A stretch of DNA of 64,000 nt from Candidatus Hinthialibacter antarcticus (GCA_030765645.1 JAVCCE010000023.1:1-64000), one strand, 5' to 3'; numbered from the stretch's first letter, positions 26,137 to 34,363 are shown. Notes: generated by a model not told the origin, from the letters alone. Numbers and translations are program-made.

Positions 26137-27103
26137 TGAATGGCTCGCCAGCAATACCTTTCATCACTCCCAGTATTGGGACCTGCTCAAGTTGGTGGAA
26201 GAAAAAGAGAAGCAAAACCTGACTATCTCGCTGTGCATCCCCACGCTGAATGAAGAAACGACCATAGGCAAAGAGGTCATCATCTTTATTTCAGAACTGA
26301 TGAAGCGCTATCCATTGTTGGATGAGATCGCCGTGATTGATTCGGGTTCGACCGACAAGACGCTCGACGTGGCTTCGACCTTCGGCGCCGACGTTTATCT
26401 CTCAGCTGACATCCTGCCTGAATACGGCGAGAAGAAGGGCAAGGGCGAAAACCTGTGGAAAGCGATTTACCAACTCAAAGGCGACATCATTGTCTACGTC
26501 GATGCTGATATCAAAAACATTCACCCGCGTTTTGTGTATGGCCTGGTGGCGCCGCTGATCTACCGGCCTGAGATCAAGTACGTCAAAGCGTTTTATGACC
26601 GTCCGCTGGCTTTTTCGCAGGGGGTGCGTCCCTCCGGCGGCGGGCGGGTGACGGAAATTTTAACGCGGCCGATGTTCTCGTTGTTTTTCCCTGAACTGAC
26701 GGCGATCATTCAACCGCTGTCGGGCGAATACGCCGTCCGTCGCGAGGTGTTAGAGCGCATCCCGTTCCCGATTGGCTACGGCGTCGAGACTTCGCACCTG
26801 ATCGACGTGTATCATCAATGGGGCATGGACGCATTTGGTCAGACCGATCTCGACCAGCGCGTCCACCGCAACCAGGCTACGCGCTCGCTGGGCAAAATGT
26901 CGTTCGGTATCATGCAGACGTTTTTAAACCGCTGCGAGTCGCTGGGCGTCATCAACGAGATGCCTGATTTGGGCAAGGTGTTGTATCAGTTCCAGGCGCA
27001 TGACAAAACCTACGAGCCGATTGAACACGCCATCGTCGAAGAAGAACGGCCTCCCATGATGGAGATCGCCGAGTATCGCGAAAAATTTCATCCCAATGAC
27101 TGA
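26123..27103 (+). CDS. gpgS: Glucosyl-3-phosphoglycerate synthase (GT81)
   Basis: Transfers glucose from NDP-glucose to 3-phosphoglycerate, the first step of glucosylglycerate synthesis. GTG 26123 is chosen because GGAGGG lies five bases before; it gives 326 residues, normal for the family. Motifs: SLCIPTLNEETTIGKEVI, the nucleotide-binding VIDSGSTDKTLD, the metal-binding DADIKN, the VRPSGGGRVTEIL loop that faces the phosphate of 3-phosphoglycerate, the PLSGEYAVRREVLE segment and GYGVETSHLID. The gene overlaps both the M20-like gene before it and the GT4 gene after it, so the operon is translationally coupled. Confidence 0.9.
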   Translation: MTKINEWLASNTFHHSQYWDLLKLVEEKEKQNLTISLCIPTLNEETTIGKEVIIFISELMKRYPLLDEIAVIDSGSTDKTLDVASTFGADVYLSADILPEYGEKKGKGENLWKAIYQLKGDIIVYVDADIKNIHPRFVYGLVAPLIYRPEIKYVKAFYDRPLAFSQGVRPSGGGRVTEILTRPMFSLFFPELTAIIQPLSGEYAVRREVLERIPFPIGYGVETSHLIDVYHQWGMDAFGQTDLDQRVHRNQATRSLGKMSFGIMQTFLNRCESLGVINEMPDLGKVLYQFQAHDKTYEPIEHAIVEEERPPMMEIAEYREKFHPND

Positions 27104-28565
27104 CGAGAGAATGCGGGTTGCGATTGTTCACTACCATCTTCGTCCCGGCGGCGTGACCCGGGTGATTGAGAACGCCGTCGCGTCGCTCAAAGAGCGGGTT
27201 GCGGCGGTCGCGATATCCGGCCCCAACGGCCCGACCTTCGAGCGCAAACGCTTTCCATGCCCGATCGTGGAGTTGCCTGCTCTCGCGTACGAAGAGGGAG
27301 CGCCCGCTTGTTCGCCGGACGAGCTCGCAATACAACTGCGCGAGGCGGCGACTCATGCGTTGGGCGGCGCGCCCGACGTGTGGCATATTCACAACCATTC
27401 ACTCGGTAAAAACGCGACCTTGACCGCCGCCGTCCATCGACTGGCGCAACGCGGTGAACGGCTGTTGTTGCAGATTCACGACTTCGCCGAAGACGGGCGT
27501 CCGTCGAATTACCGCTTTTTGACAGAGCGGCTATCGCATTCAAACCCGGGCGGATTCTCTGAACAATTGTATCCCGACGCGGCCCATATTCACTACGCCG
27601 CATTGAACGCCCGCGACTTGAATATACTCGCAACCGCAGGCGCGCCAACGCAACGCTTGCACGCCCTCGCGAACCCGGTTGCGTTAGATGACAGCGAAGT
27701 TGACGTCATTGCCAGCGATCAGCGTTTCTTTTTGTATCCAACCCGCGCCATTCGTCGTAAGAACATCGGCGAGTTGTTGCTGTGGGCGGCTGCATCCAGG
27801 CCCGGCGACCGCTTCGGCGTCACGCTTGCACCAAACAACCCGACCGCGAAGCCAATCTATGACCGCTGGGTGCAATTCGCCCAAGAATTGAATCTGCCAG
27901 TTGAATTTGAGGTCGGCGCCAAATCGCCGCTGCCGTTTCCCGCGTTGATGCGCAGCGCTCATGCGCTGATGACCACCAGCGTCGCCGAGGGCTTTGGCCT
28001 GGCGTTTTTGGAACCCTGGCTGGCGGGACGGCCGTTGCTTGGGCGCAACCTGGCGGACATTACCTCCGACTTTGTTCAAGAAGGCGTCAACCTGAGCGGG
28101 ATGTACGAACGCGTAGAGGTTCCGCTCGACTGGGTCGGCGAACGCGACTTTCGCCGGACGTTGGACCGGGGCCTCAAAACCGCATGGAGCGATTATGGGC
28201 GCGTTCCGGCGCCGGGCGATCAAGAGCAGGCTTTCGCCGCTAGCGTGACAGGCGGGCGGGTTGAATTTGGCCGCTTGCCCGAAGCCATGCAGGAAACGGT
28301 GATTGAACGCATTGCGAAATCCCAACAAGCCAAGTCAGAAATCTCGCCCGCATCGCTCGACGCCGCCATCGCCGACGCCCGCGTGGTACAAGACAACCGC
28401 CGCCGCATCCAAGACGCCTACAACCTGCGGCAATACGGCGACCGCTTATTCTCCATCTATCATTCCATCGCGCAGAGCGAACCGGCGCCGCTGGCTTCAC
28501 TCGATGCAGGCGCTTTGTTAAACGCCTTCATGTCGCCGCAACGATTTTGTTTATTGAGGACCTGA
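27096..28565 (+). CDS. Second family 4 glycosyltransferase of the compatible-solute locus
   Basis: A 489-residue protein whose ATG 27096 overlaps the end of gpgS by 8 bases. The N-terminal domain starts MRVAIVHYHLRPGGVTRVIE and contains DVWHIHNHSLGKNATL and LLLQIHDFAEDGRPSNY. The donor domain has FFLYPTRAIRRKNIGELLLW and a VAEGFGLAFLEPWLAGRPLL segment with the E-x7-E motif. A C-terminal extension of about 100 residues is helical and charged. The target sugar and acceptor are unknown. Its place between gpgS and a HAD gene suggests it works on glucosylglycerate derivatives or on regulation of the pool. Confidence 0.8.
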   Translation: MTDERMRVAIVHYHLRPGGVTRVIENAVASLKERVAAVAISGPNGPTFERKRFPCPIVELPALAYEEGAPACSPDELAIQLREAATHALGGAPDVWHIHNHSLGKNATLTAAVHRLAQRGERLLLQIHDFAEDGRPSNYRFLTERLSHSNPGGFSEQLYPDAAHIHYAALNARDLNILATAGAPTQRLHALANPVALDDSEVDVIASDQRFFLYPTRAIRRKNIGELLLWAAASRPGDRFGVTLAPNNPTAKPIYDRWVQFAQELNLPVEFEVGAKSPLPFPALMRSAHALMTTSVAEGFGLAFLEPWLAGRPLLGRNLADITSDFVQEGVNLSGMYERVEVPLDWVGERDFRRTLDRGLKTAWSDYGRVPAPGDQEQAFAASVTGGRVEFGRLPEAMQETVIERIAKSQQAKSEISPASLDAAIADARVVQDNRRRIQDAYNLRQYGDRLFSIYHSIAQSEPAPLASLDAGALLNAFMSPQRFCLLRT

Positions 28566-29458
28566 TGAACAACGCTCTTATTCAACGCATCCGCGCATTA
28601 AGCGCTCCGCTCGACCCGTTGCCAACGGGTTTAACGGCAACGGTCGCGCCCATGCCGGGGCTGCGCGCCGCAATTTTTGACGTATACGGGACCCTGATCG
28701 TCTCCGGCGTCGGCGACATCAGCCTCAGTCAGGAACACGCCCGCGACGAGGGTATACGCGAGGCGCTGCACGCCTGCGGTTTTACCGTGCGCAACGAATG
28801 GGCCGACGCGGCGTTTGGTCGCCAGCTGCTCAACTTGATTCATTCACATCAACAAATACAGCGCGACACAGGAACCGAATTTCCCGAAGTTGATATTCGC
28901 GCCGTATGGAAAGATTTGTTAATGGATTGGCGGCGGGCGGAGATCATCGAAGGCGAAGCCGTTGAAGCGGAGATATTAGCCATCGAATATGAAGCCCGCG
29001 TGAATCCCGCCTGGCCCATGCCCAGATTAAAAGAAACGCTTGACGAATTGCGCGAGCGCGGCGTGATTTTAGGCATCGTATCCAACGCGCAATTTTTTAC
29101 TCCACTTTTGTTTGAAGCCTTTTTGGAGCAATCGCTCGACAAATTGGGGTTTGATTTGGATTTGTGTATATGGTCGTATGAGCATCTGCAAGGCAAGCCC
29201 TCGACCCAATTGTATGAACTCGCAGCGCAGCGCTTGCATGAAAAATATTCGATCTCGCCGCAACAAGCGGTGTTTGTCGGCAACGACAGGCGCAATGACG
29301 TCTGGCCCGCGCAGCAGGTCGGATTTCAGACGGCGTTGTACGCGGGAGACCAGCGTTCGCTGCGCTTACGCGAAGATGATCCCAACTGCTCTCGTGTACA
29401 AGCCGATGCGGTGTTGACCTCGGTCGATCAAATTCTCAGCCTGTTTCCCGCCGTCTAA
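28565..29458 (+). CDS. HAD-superfamily hydrolase with DxY motif I
   Basis: A 297-residue protein starting at ATG 28565, which overlaps the previous stop codon by one base and has TGAGG upstream. HAD motifs: I, AAIFDVYGTLIVSG; II, GIVSNAQFF; III, HLQGKPSTQLY; IV, VFVGNDRRNDVWPAQ. Phosphatases of the family normally have DxD in motif I. Here it is DVY, the form seen in haloacid dehalogenases and in some poorly characterised members. In this operon a phosphatase acting on glucosyl-3-phosphoglycerate would be expected, but the residue that protonates the leaving group is absent, so that role is doubtful. Confidence 0.8.
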   Translation: MNNALIQRIRALSAPLDPLPTGLTATVAPMPGLRAAIFDVYGTLIVSGVGDISLSQEHARDEGIREALHACGFTVRNEWADAAFGRQLLNLIHSHQQIQRDTGTEFPEVDIRAVWKDLLMDWRRAEIIEGEAVEAEILAIEYEARVNPAWPMPRLKETLDELRERGVILGIVSNAQFFTPLLFEAFLEQSLDKLGFDLDLCIWSYEHLQGKPSTQLYELAAQRLHEKYSISPQQAVFVGNDRRNDVWPAQQVGFQTALYAGDQRSLRLREDDPNCSRVQADAVLTSVDQILSLFPAV

Positions 29459-29526
29459 TTCGACGAACAGTTCTTTTTTTTGAAAGTTAATCGAGGCGCT
29501 TCCGTAGTATAATGAAAGGCGCCTTT

Positions 29527-29592
29527 TATCGCTGGTACGCCACGGCGGATTCGAGTGCGCTTTCCGCACACGGTTTTGATAAACGCTCCAGC
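29527..29592 (+). repeat. Repeat family B, partial copy 3
   Basis: About 65 bp with TATCGCTGG...GTGCGCTTTCCGCAC...TTTTGATAAACGCTCCAGC, which lines up with the 3' half of copies 1 and 2. It lies in the same orientation as, and about 70 bases upstream of, the DUF4097 lipoprotein gene. Confidence 0.5.
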
Positions 29593-29662
29593 AGGCGCGG
29601 GGGCGTCTGCTAGGTCGTATGGTTCTTAAACGATGGTCTATTTTGGCAACACGGAGAACGAA

Positions 29663-30517
29663 ATGAATACGCGATTTAGGACGGCGGGTTTTCACCTGGC
29701 CTTGGCTGCATTGGTTTTGTTGAGTATCGCCGGGTGCGGTTTGAATGGAAAATATGAAGAAGAAGTTAGCCTGTCGGTCAACGCCGAAGGCGCCCGGACG
29801 ATCAAGGTCGATACGGTAAACGGAAAAATCGACCTCAAAGCCGTCGATGGCGATGAAGTCAAAGTCTTCGCGATCAAAACCATCCGTGCTCGCACTGATT
29901 CCTCCGCCGAGGCGTTTTCTCAATCGGTTGAGATCAAGGCGGAGGTCGTGGGCGACGAGGTGCGAATTTACGCCAAGCACCCAAGAGCGACGTTCGGCAA
30001 ATCGGTGTCGGTGTTGCTCGAAGTCGAATGTCCGCCCGATTTGGCGGCGAAGTTGAACACGGTCAACGGACAAGTGAAAGCCAATGGCATGACCAACGGC
30101 GTCGAGGCGAGCACCACCAACGGGCGTGTTGACTTGCTGGACGTTTCGGGCGGGGTGGTTGCCAACACAACCAACGGTCGCATTGAAGCGCGGCTTGGCA
30201 CAATGGAAACGGCGGGCAAATTCAACACCGTTAACGGTTCCGTCGATGTTTCGGTGATGAATTGCCTGGCGGATATTGAGGCTGGTACGGTAAACGGTTC
30301 GGTCAAAGTCATGCTCCCGGCACACTTCAACGGATCATTGGATGCGTCGACCGTAAACGGAAGGGCTTCATGCGATTTAGAGATCAATGCCGAAATCAAT
30401 AAGAAAAAACACGTCAAAGGAACCATCGGCGACGGACAAGGACCGAGCATTCGTCTCAATGCCGTGAACGGCTCCACAAAAGTGGAAGAATTACAGATAG
30501 AAGAAGTCCCGGTTTAA
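29663..30517 (+). CDS. DUF4097-type lipoprotein with repeated TVNG motif
   Basis: A 284-residue protein starting at ATG 29663 behind GGAGAACGAA. The N-terminus is a lipoprotein signal with lipobox LSIAGC. The rest is built from about eight short beta repeats, each with a TVNG, TTNG or AVNG turn (KVDTVNGKIDLKAV, LNTVNGQVKAN, ASTTNGRVDLLD, TVNGSVKVML). This is the solenoid pattern of DUF4097/putative auto-transporter adhesin domains. It should be an anchored periplasmic or outer-membrane beta-solenoid. The role is not known. The last base of its stop codon abuts the stop of the convergent GT2 gene. Confidence 0.82.
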   Translation: MNTRFRTAGFHLALAALVLLSIAGCGLNGKYEEEVSLSVNAEGARTIKVDTVNGKIDLKAVDGDEVKVFAIKTIRARTDSSAEAFSQSVEIKAEVVGDEVRIYAKHPRATFGKSVSVLLEVECPPDLAAKLNTVNGQVKANGMTNGVEASTTNGRVDLLDVSGGVVANTTNGRIEARLGTMETAGKFNTVNGSVDVSVMNCLADIEAGTVNGSVKVMLPAHFNGSLDASTVNGRASCDLEINAEINKKKHVKGTIGDGQGPSIRLNAVNGSTKVEELQIEEVPV

Positions 30518-31228
30518 TTATTGAGAGGACTTGTTGCGGCGTTCGTACCAGACGTGGAGCTTATCGCGGTTTTTTAGCGTACGTCCGGGCGAAAGTGAAA
30601 TTGCAAATAACATTTTGGCGATTTCCCACCCGCTGAATTCGTGCACTTTTCGCGGCGAAGTTTGAATGGGCGCTTTGACGACAGTCAGGCGCCCAAGCCG
30701 TTTTAATTCTTTGCCCAAATGCAACTCTTCGGTAGCGAAATAAGTTTCGTCGAACCCGCCCGCCTGCTCAAAGGCCCGTTTGTGCACGAAAAAAAACGAA
30801 CCCGCCGGCATGTGAAATAACCGCGAGGCAGTGTTCCAACCGATGAGGCATAGGTTAGCGAAAAACCCGGCGCGGCTGCTCCATTCGATGGTTGCGCCGC
30901 CGCCGATGGCGCCCTCTTCTAATGCGCGGCCCATTTGGACTACCGTCTGCGGCGAGATAAAACTGTCAGCGTCTACAAAAATCAGCGTTTCGCCGTTCGC
31001 CGCTTTTGCGCCGACGTTGCGAGTCGCGCCGATGTTGCGTTTGCCGGACGCGACCACGCGCGCGCCCAGTCGCTCAGCGATTTTCGCGGTGTCGTCGTCG
31101 GATGCGTCATCCGCGACGATGATCTCATATTCACGCGGCAGCGCCTGCATCGACTCTTGAATCGACTCGATGCAACGGGCGACGCGTCGCTCTTCGTTGT
31201 ATGCGGGGATGACGAATGAATAGTCCAT
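30518..31228 (-). CDS. Family 2 glycosyltransferase
   Basis: A 236-residue GT-A protein starting at ATG 31228 with AGGA six bases before; the AGGA lies inside a family B repeat. Motifs: FVIPAYNEERRVARCIESI, IIVADDASDDDTAKIAERL, ARNVGAK-like GATRNVGAKAANGE, LIFVDADSFISP (metal-binding DAD) and the acceptor region FDETYFATEELHLGKELKR. It lacks membrane segments. The length and the EELHLGKE motif place it among small GT2 enzymes of unknown acceptor. It is transcribed away from the DUF1223 region. Confidence 0.88.
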   Translation of the reverse strand: MDYSFVIPAYNEERRVARCIESIQESMQALPREYEIIVADDASDDDTAKIAERLGARVVASGKRNIGATRNVGAKAANGETLIFVDADSFISPQTVVQMGRALEEGAIGGGATIEWSSRAGFFANLCLIGWNTASRLFHMPAGSFFFVHKRAFEQAGGFDETYFATEELHLGKELKRLGRLTVVKAPIQTSPRKVHEFSGWEIAKMLFAISLSPGRTLKNRDKLHVWYERRNKSSQ

Positions 31229-31233
31229 GAAGT

Positions 31234-31380
31234 ATCCTAGAGGGTTTGTCATAAATATGTGCGTAAAGCGCGCCCGCAGCCGACCTAGCCTACGGCTAAC
31301 AGGCTGCCGCAGGCAGGGGCCCAGCGATAGATACAGTTACGAAAACTTAATCCGCACAGTATTTTGGCAACCACTATTAT
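31234..31380 (-). repeat. Repeat family B, copy 2 (upstream of GT2 gene), with internal insertion
   Basis: On the minus strand it reads TAGTGGTTGCC...CTGTGCGGATTAAGTTTTC...CTGTATCTATCGCTG, then about 45 bases with a CCTGCCTGCGGCAG palindrome, then GGGCGCGCTTTACG...TGACAAACCCTCTAGGA. Apart from the 45-base insertion it matches copy 1 closely. It ends six bases before the ATG of the GT2 gene at 31228 and supplies its ribosome-binding site. Confidence 0.75.
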
Positions 31381-31411
31381 AAACCTTTTCGCAGAATCAG
31401 TTTACTAGAAT

Positions 31412-31660
31412 CTATCTCATATATACATGATCTTTCGCTGCGTGTGGCATGGGTATAACTCTGCTCGCTTCAGTGCAGCTCCGCCCTTTTGCACAGGCGC
31501 TCCCAGAGTTGCACCCATGCCTGAATAGAGACTTTACGACTGGAGCCCGGGGAGGGAGAATCCTGCCTGCCGCAGGCACGGCTCCCGACGAGCCGCGTAA
31601 TATCGAAACGTTTTCAAATTATCACGGCTCCTCGCTATGACACAGATGTTTATGAGATAG
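31412..31660 (+). repeat. Family A element, copy 4, with 10-bp perfect outer arms
   Basis: The core at 31446-31521 is four bases shorter than other copies because the inner hairpin reads GCAGCTCCGCCC. The outer stem is nearly perfect. Arms CTATCTCATA (31412-31421) and TATGAGATAG (31651-31660) pair exactly but differ in sequence from the ends of copies 3 and 5. Between the core and the right arm lies another CCTGCCTGCCGCAGGCA palindrome. The right arm stops three bases before the end of the DUF1223 gene. Confidence 0.65.
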
Positions 31661-31663
31661 GTA

Positions 31664-32479
31664 TTATTCATACAACGGGTTTGAAGCCGCCGTGGTATCG
31701 CCTGCCAAGCGCTTTGAGGCGGCGCCGATAATGGCGCCGTTGGTCAGGTTTTGAATAAAGACCACAGCCCTTAAGTTGTTACGCTGCCAGCCGGGTTTGA
31801 TTGACAATGAAACTTGTTTGGCGACGGGGGCGTTTTGTTTGGTTGAGATTTGGTTTATGCGCTTTATCGTGCGGACGACGGCGTGATGTTTGAGTACGCG
31901 GCCTTGGTTTTCGCCTCGCGTAACGTCGCTGGCGAGTTTGTCTTCCGTCGCTGCAACAAACAGCGCCAATTCGCCGGGGCCGAAGGCTTCATGCAGCGTG
32001 TATGTAATTTTCAGCGTCAATGTTGGCGAGTGAATTTCGTTGCTGATATTGCTGAACTGAATTTTCGCCGCGTCCGTTTTTTGCCAAGCGTCTTGGATGG
32101 TTTGTTTGGCGAGCGTCTGGTTTGATCCAAGAAATTGCTTGGTTCCATTCACAATCATCTGCGGCGTATAGACCTGGCTGGCGCGATAGAGGCGGGCGTA
32201 GTTCCACTGCCGCTGCGTACAATATTTATGAGAAAAGGGATCGGTCCAGCCGATGTCGTTCCAATAATCAACATGATAAGACAGAGGAATCACTTGTTCG
32301 TCGCTGAATCCCAAGTCCGATAAATGGGCAAGCACCTCGTCAGCGGGCGGGCAACTGGAACAGCCTTCTGAAGTAAAAAGTTCCACAATCACTGGAGCGC
32401 GATATCCATCGGGCGCGTCTTGGGCGAGCGCGCCCATGAGGGGAACCAGACAGGCCAGTGTTAATAAGAATCGTTTCAT
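31664..32479 (-). CDS. DUF1223 thioredoxin-like exported protein
   Basis: A 271-residue protein starting at ATG 32479, with GGAGACTGTG before it; an upstream GTG at 32497 is less likely. A Sec signal peptide (MKRFLLTLACLVPLMGALA) is followed by VIVELFTSEGCSSCPPADEV, the CxxC thioredoxin-like motif typical of DUF1223, and later SYHVDYWNDIGWTDPFSH and YTPQMIVNG. The protein is expected in the periplasm. A disulfide- or metal-related role is inferred from the fold, with no defined reaction. It is divergent from the nitroreductase operon. Confidence 0.85.
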   Translation of the reverse strand: MKRFLLTLACLVPLMGALAQDAPDGYRAPVIVELFTSEGCSSCPPADEVLAHLSDLGFSDEQVIPLSYHVDYWNDIGWTDPFSHKYCTQRQWNYARLYRASQVYTPQMIVNGTKQFLGSNQTLAKQTIQDAWQKTDAAKIQFSNISNEIHSPTLTLKITYTLHEAFGPGELALFVAATEDKLASDVTRGENQGRVLKHHAVVRTIKRINQISTKQNAPVAKQVSLSIKPGWQRNNLRAVVFIQNLTNGAIIGAASKRLAGDTTAASNPLYE

Positions 32480-32570
32480 CACAGTCTCCACGTTCACATT
32501 CTCGCCGTGTGCATTATCATTTCACCATACCGCCGCATTGCGTCGGCGCCAAAATGATTTGGAGATGACA

Positions 32571-33278
32571 ATGGACCTTGAAGCCTTTGAGCGCCTGGTG
32601 CGCGAACGCCGCGCCGTACGCCATTTTAAACCGGACCCGTTGCCCGAAGGCTTGTTAGACCGCCTGTTAGATGCGGCCCATTGGGCGCCCAGCGGCTATA
32701 ATTTGCAACCTACACATTTTGCGGTCGCGACCGACCCCGAACTTCGACAACGGCTGTTGCCTTCGTGCATGGGGCAAAAGCAAATTTGCGAAGCGCCCGC
32801 CGTGGTCGTCTTTCTCGGCGACCGCGCTGTGGTCAAAAATAATTTTGAAAAAATGATTCAGGCCGAAAAAGACGCAGGCGTCATCAATGAGGGCTACGAA
32901 CAAATGCTGCGCAAGATGGTGCCGTTGGCGTTCGACAAAGGGCCGATGCGGACGCATTGGTTATGGAAAAAATTCTTGTTGCCGATTGTGCGCCAGGTGA
33001 AGCCAGTGCCAAGGCTGCCTGCGGTCGAAGAAGAATACTGGCTGACCAAACAGGTGATGTTGTCGGCGATGGTATTTATGTTGGCCGCCAGCGCGGCGGG
33101 GCTGTCCACTGTGCCGATGGAAGGCTTTGACGAAACCAAAGTGAAAAAGATATTAAAAATCCCCAAGCGTTTTGTGGCGCCGCTACTGTTGCCGGTTGGG
33201 TACGCCGTCGATGGAGAATTGAAAAAAACGCGGCTGCCGATTGATAGCCTGGTACATTACAACGAGTGGTCAGCATGA
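32571..33278 (+). CDS. Nitroreductase-family flavoprotein
   Basis: A 235-residue protein. ATG 32571 is chosen because GGAG lies six bases before; two in-frame residues upstream are possible. The FMN-binding opening RRAVRHFKPDPLPEGLLDRL, AAHWAPSGYNLQPTHFAV and the CEAPAVVVFLGD strand fit the NfsB/FRase fold. Residues in the middle (YWLTKQVMLSAMVFMLAA, GLSTVPMEGFDETKVKKIL) are typical. The physiological substrate is not evident. Its stop overlaps the ATG of the SDR gene, so it belongs to a pterin/folate-like operon and might reduce a pterin or quinone. Confidence 0.88.
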   Translation: MDLEAFERLVRERRAVRHFKPDPLPEGLLDRLLDAAHWAPSGYNLQPTHFAVATDPELRQRLLPSCMGQKQICEAPAVVVFLGDRAVVKNNFEKMIQAEKDAGVINEGYEQMLRKMVPLAFDKGPMRTHWLWKKFLLPIVRQVKPVPRLPAVEEEYWLTKQVMLSAMVFMLAASAAGLSTVPMEGFDETKVKKILKIPKRFVAPLLLPVGYAVDGELKKTRLPIDSLVHYNEWSA

Positions 33279-33997
33279 ACCAACAGGGAACGGCCCTCAT
33301 CACTGGCGGATCGCGCCGTATTGGTCGCGAAATCGCGTTGACGCTGGCGCGGCAGGGCTGGCGTATCGCCCTGCATTACAACCATTCGTGCAATGACGCC
33401 GAACAACTCGCAAGCGAGATTCAAAAAAACGGCGGCGAATGCGAGCTATTTTGCGCTGACCTCAGCGAGGTGAAATCCGCGACGGCGTTGATTACTGAAA
33501 CCTTTGAGCGCTGCCCCGACTGTAATGTGTTAATCAACAACGCTTCGATTTTTGAACGGGCGCCATTGCTTGAAACCGATGAAGATTTTTTTGACCGGCA
33601 TTTCAATATTAATTTCAAGACGCCGTTTTTTCTGACTCGCGACTTTGCGCGGCGATGTAAACAAGGCAGCGTGATCAACCTGCTTGATACAAAAATCACC
33701 CAGAAATTCTCCAACTATTTCGCCTACACGCTGTCCAAGAAGGCGCTGTTTGAATTCACCCGCATGGCCGCGAAAGAGCTCGCGCCCGCCATTCGCGTCA
33801 ACGGCGTGTGTCCTGGCTTGATTCTACCGCCGCCGGGCGACGACGAAGCCTACATCGAGCGTATGCAAAACCGCGTACCCATGAAGACGCGCGGGCGCCC
33901 GCAAGACATCGCCAGCGCGGTATTGTTTTTATTAGAGAATGAATTCATCACCGGAGACTGCATTTTTATCGACGGCGGCGAGCACCTTTTGAAGTGA
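33275..33997 (+). CDS. Short-chain dehydrogenase, FolM/pteridine-reductase-like
   Basis: A 240-residue protein whose ATG 33275 overlaps the previous stop (ATGA). The NADPH site ALITGGSRRIGREIALTLA has the two arginines seen in pteridine reductases. LINNASIFERAPL, the catalytic Tyr and Lys in YFAYTLSKKALFEFTR, and VNGVCPGLILPPPGDDEAY with RGRPQDIA match FolM and PTR1-type enzymes. It probably reduces a dihydropterin (dihydromonapterin or dihydrofolate). FolB follows after 18 bases, as folM and folX do in enterobacteria. Confidence 0.82.
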   Translation: MNQQGTALITGGSRRIGREIALTLARQGWRIALHYNHSCNDAEQLASEIQKNGGECELFCADLSEVKSATALITETFERCPDCNVLINNASIFERAPLLETDEDFFDRHFNINFKTPFFLTRDFARRCKQGSVINLLDTKITQKFSNYFAYTLSKKALFEFTRMAAKELAPAIRVNGVCPGLILPPPGDDEAYIERMQNRVPMKTRGRPQDIASAVLFLLENEFITGDCIFIDGGEHLLK

Positions 33998-34015
33998 CGT
34001 TTATAGGAGCCGAAT

Positions 34016-34363
34016 GTGATTATCCGCATCAAGAATTTACGCATCCCCGCCGAAGTCGGCGTCCACGCTTGGGAACATGGCGCGCCCCAACTGGTCGTCA
34101 TAAATGTGCTGCTTGAATACGACGCAAGCGACGCCGCGAAAAGTGATGCGCTCAAGCACTCGGTCGATTATCAACTGATGACGCAGAAAATTTCCGAAGC
34201 GGTGCGCGCTGTCCATTTTCATTTATTGGAACGCATGGCGGAGCACGTATTGCAAATCATGATGGAAGACGAACGCATCATTCTGGCGGAAGTCGAGATC
34301 GACAAACCCGATGCGCTTACGCTGGCCGATTCAGTGTCGGTGTCAGCAAGAGCGCACCGCTAA
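34016..34363 (+). CDS. folB: Dihydroneopterin aldolase/epimerase
   Basis: A 115-residue protein starting at GTG 34016 behind AGGAGCCGAAT. It has the small tunnel-fold pattern: IIRIKNLRIPAEVGVHAWE at the N-terminus, SVDYQLMTQKISEAV and the catalytic-region LLERMAEHVLQIMM. FolB makes 6-hydroxymethyl-dihydropterin for folate. The paralogue FolX epimerises dihydroneopterin triphosphate for monapterin. With a FolM-like gene beside it either activity is possible. Its stop overlaps that of the convergent permease gene by three bases. Confidence 0.88.
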   Translation: MIIRIKNLRIPAEVGVHAWEHGAPQLVVINVLLEYDASDAAKSDALKHSVDYQLMTQKISEAVRAVHFHLLERMAEHVLQIMMEDERIILAEVEIDKPDALTLADSVSVSARAHR

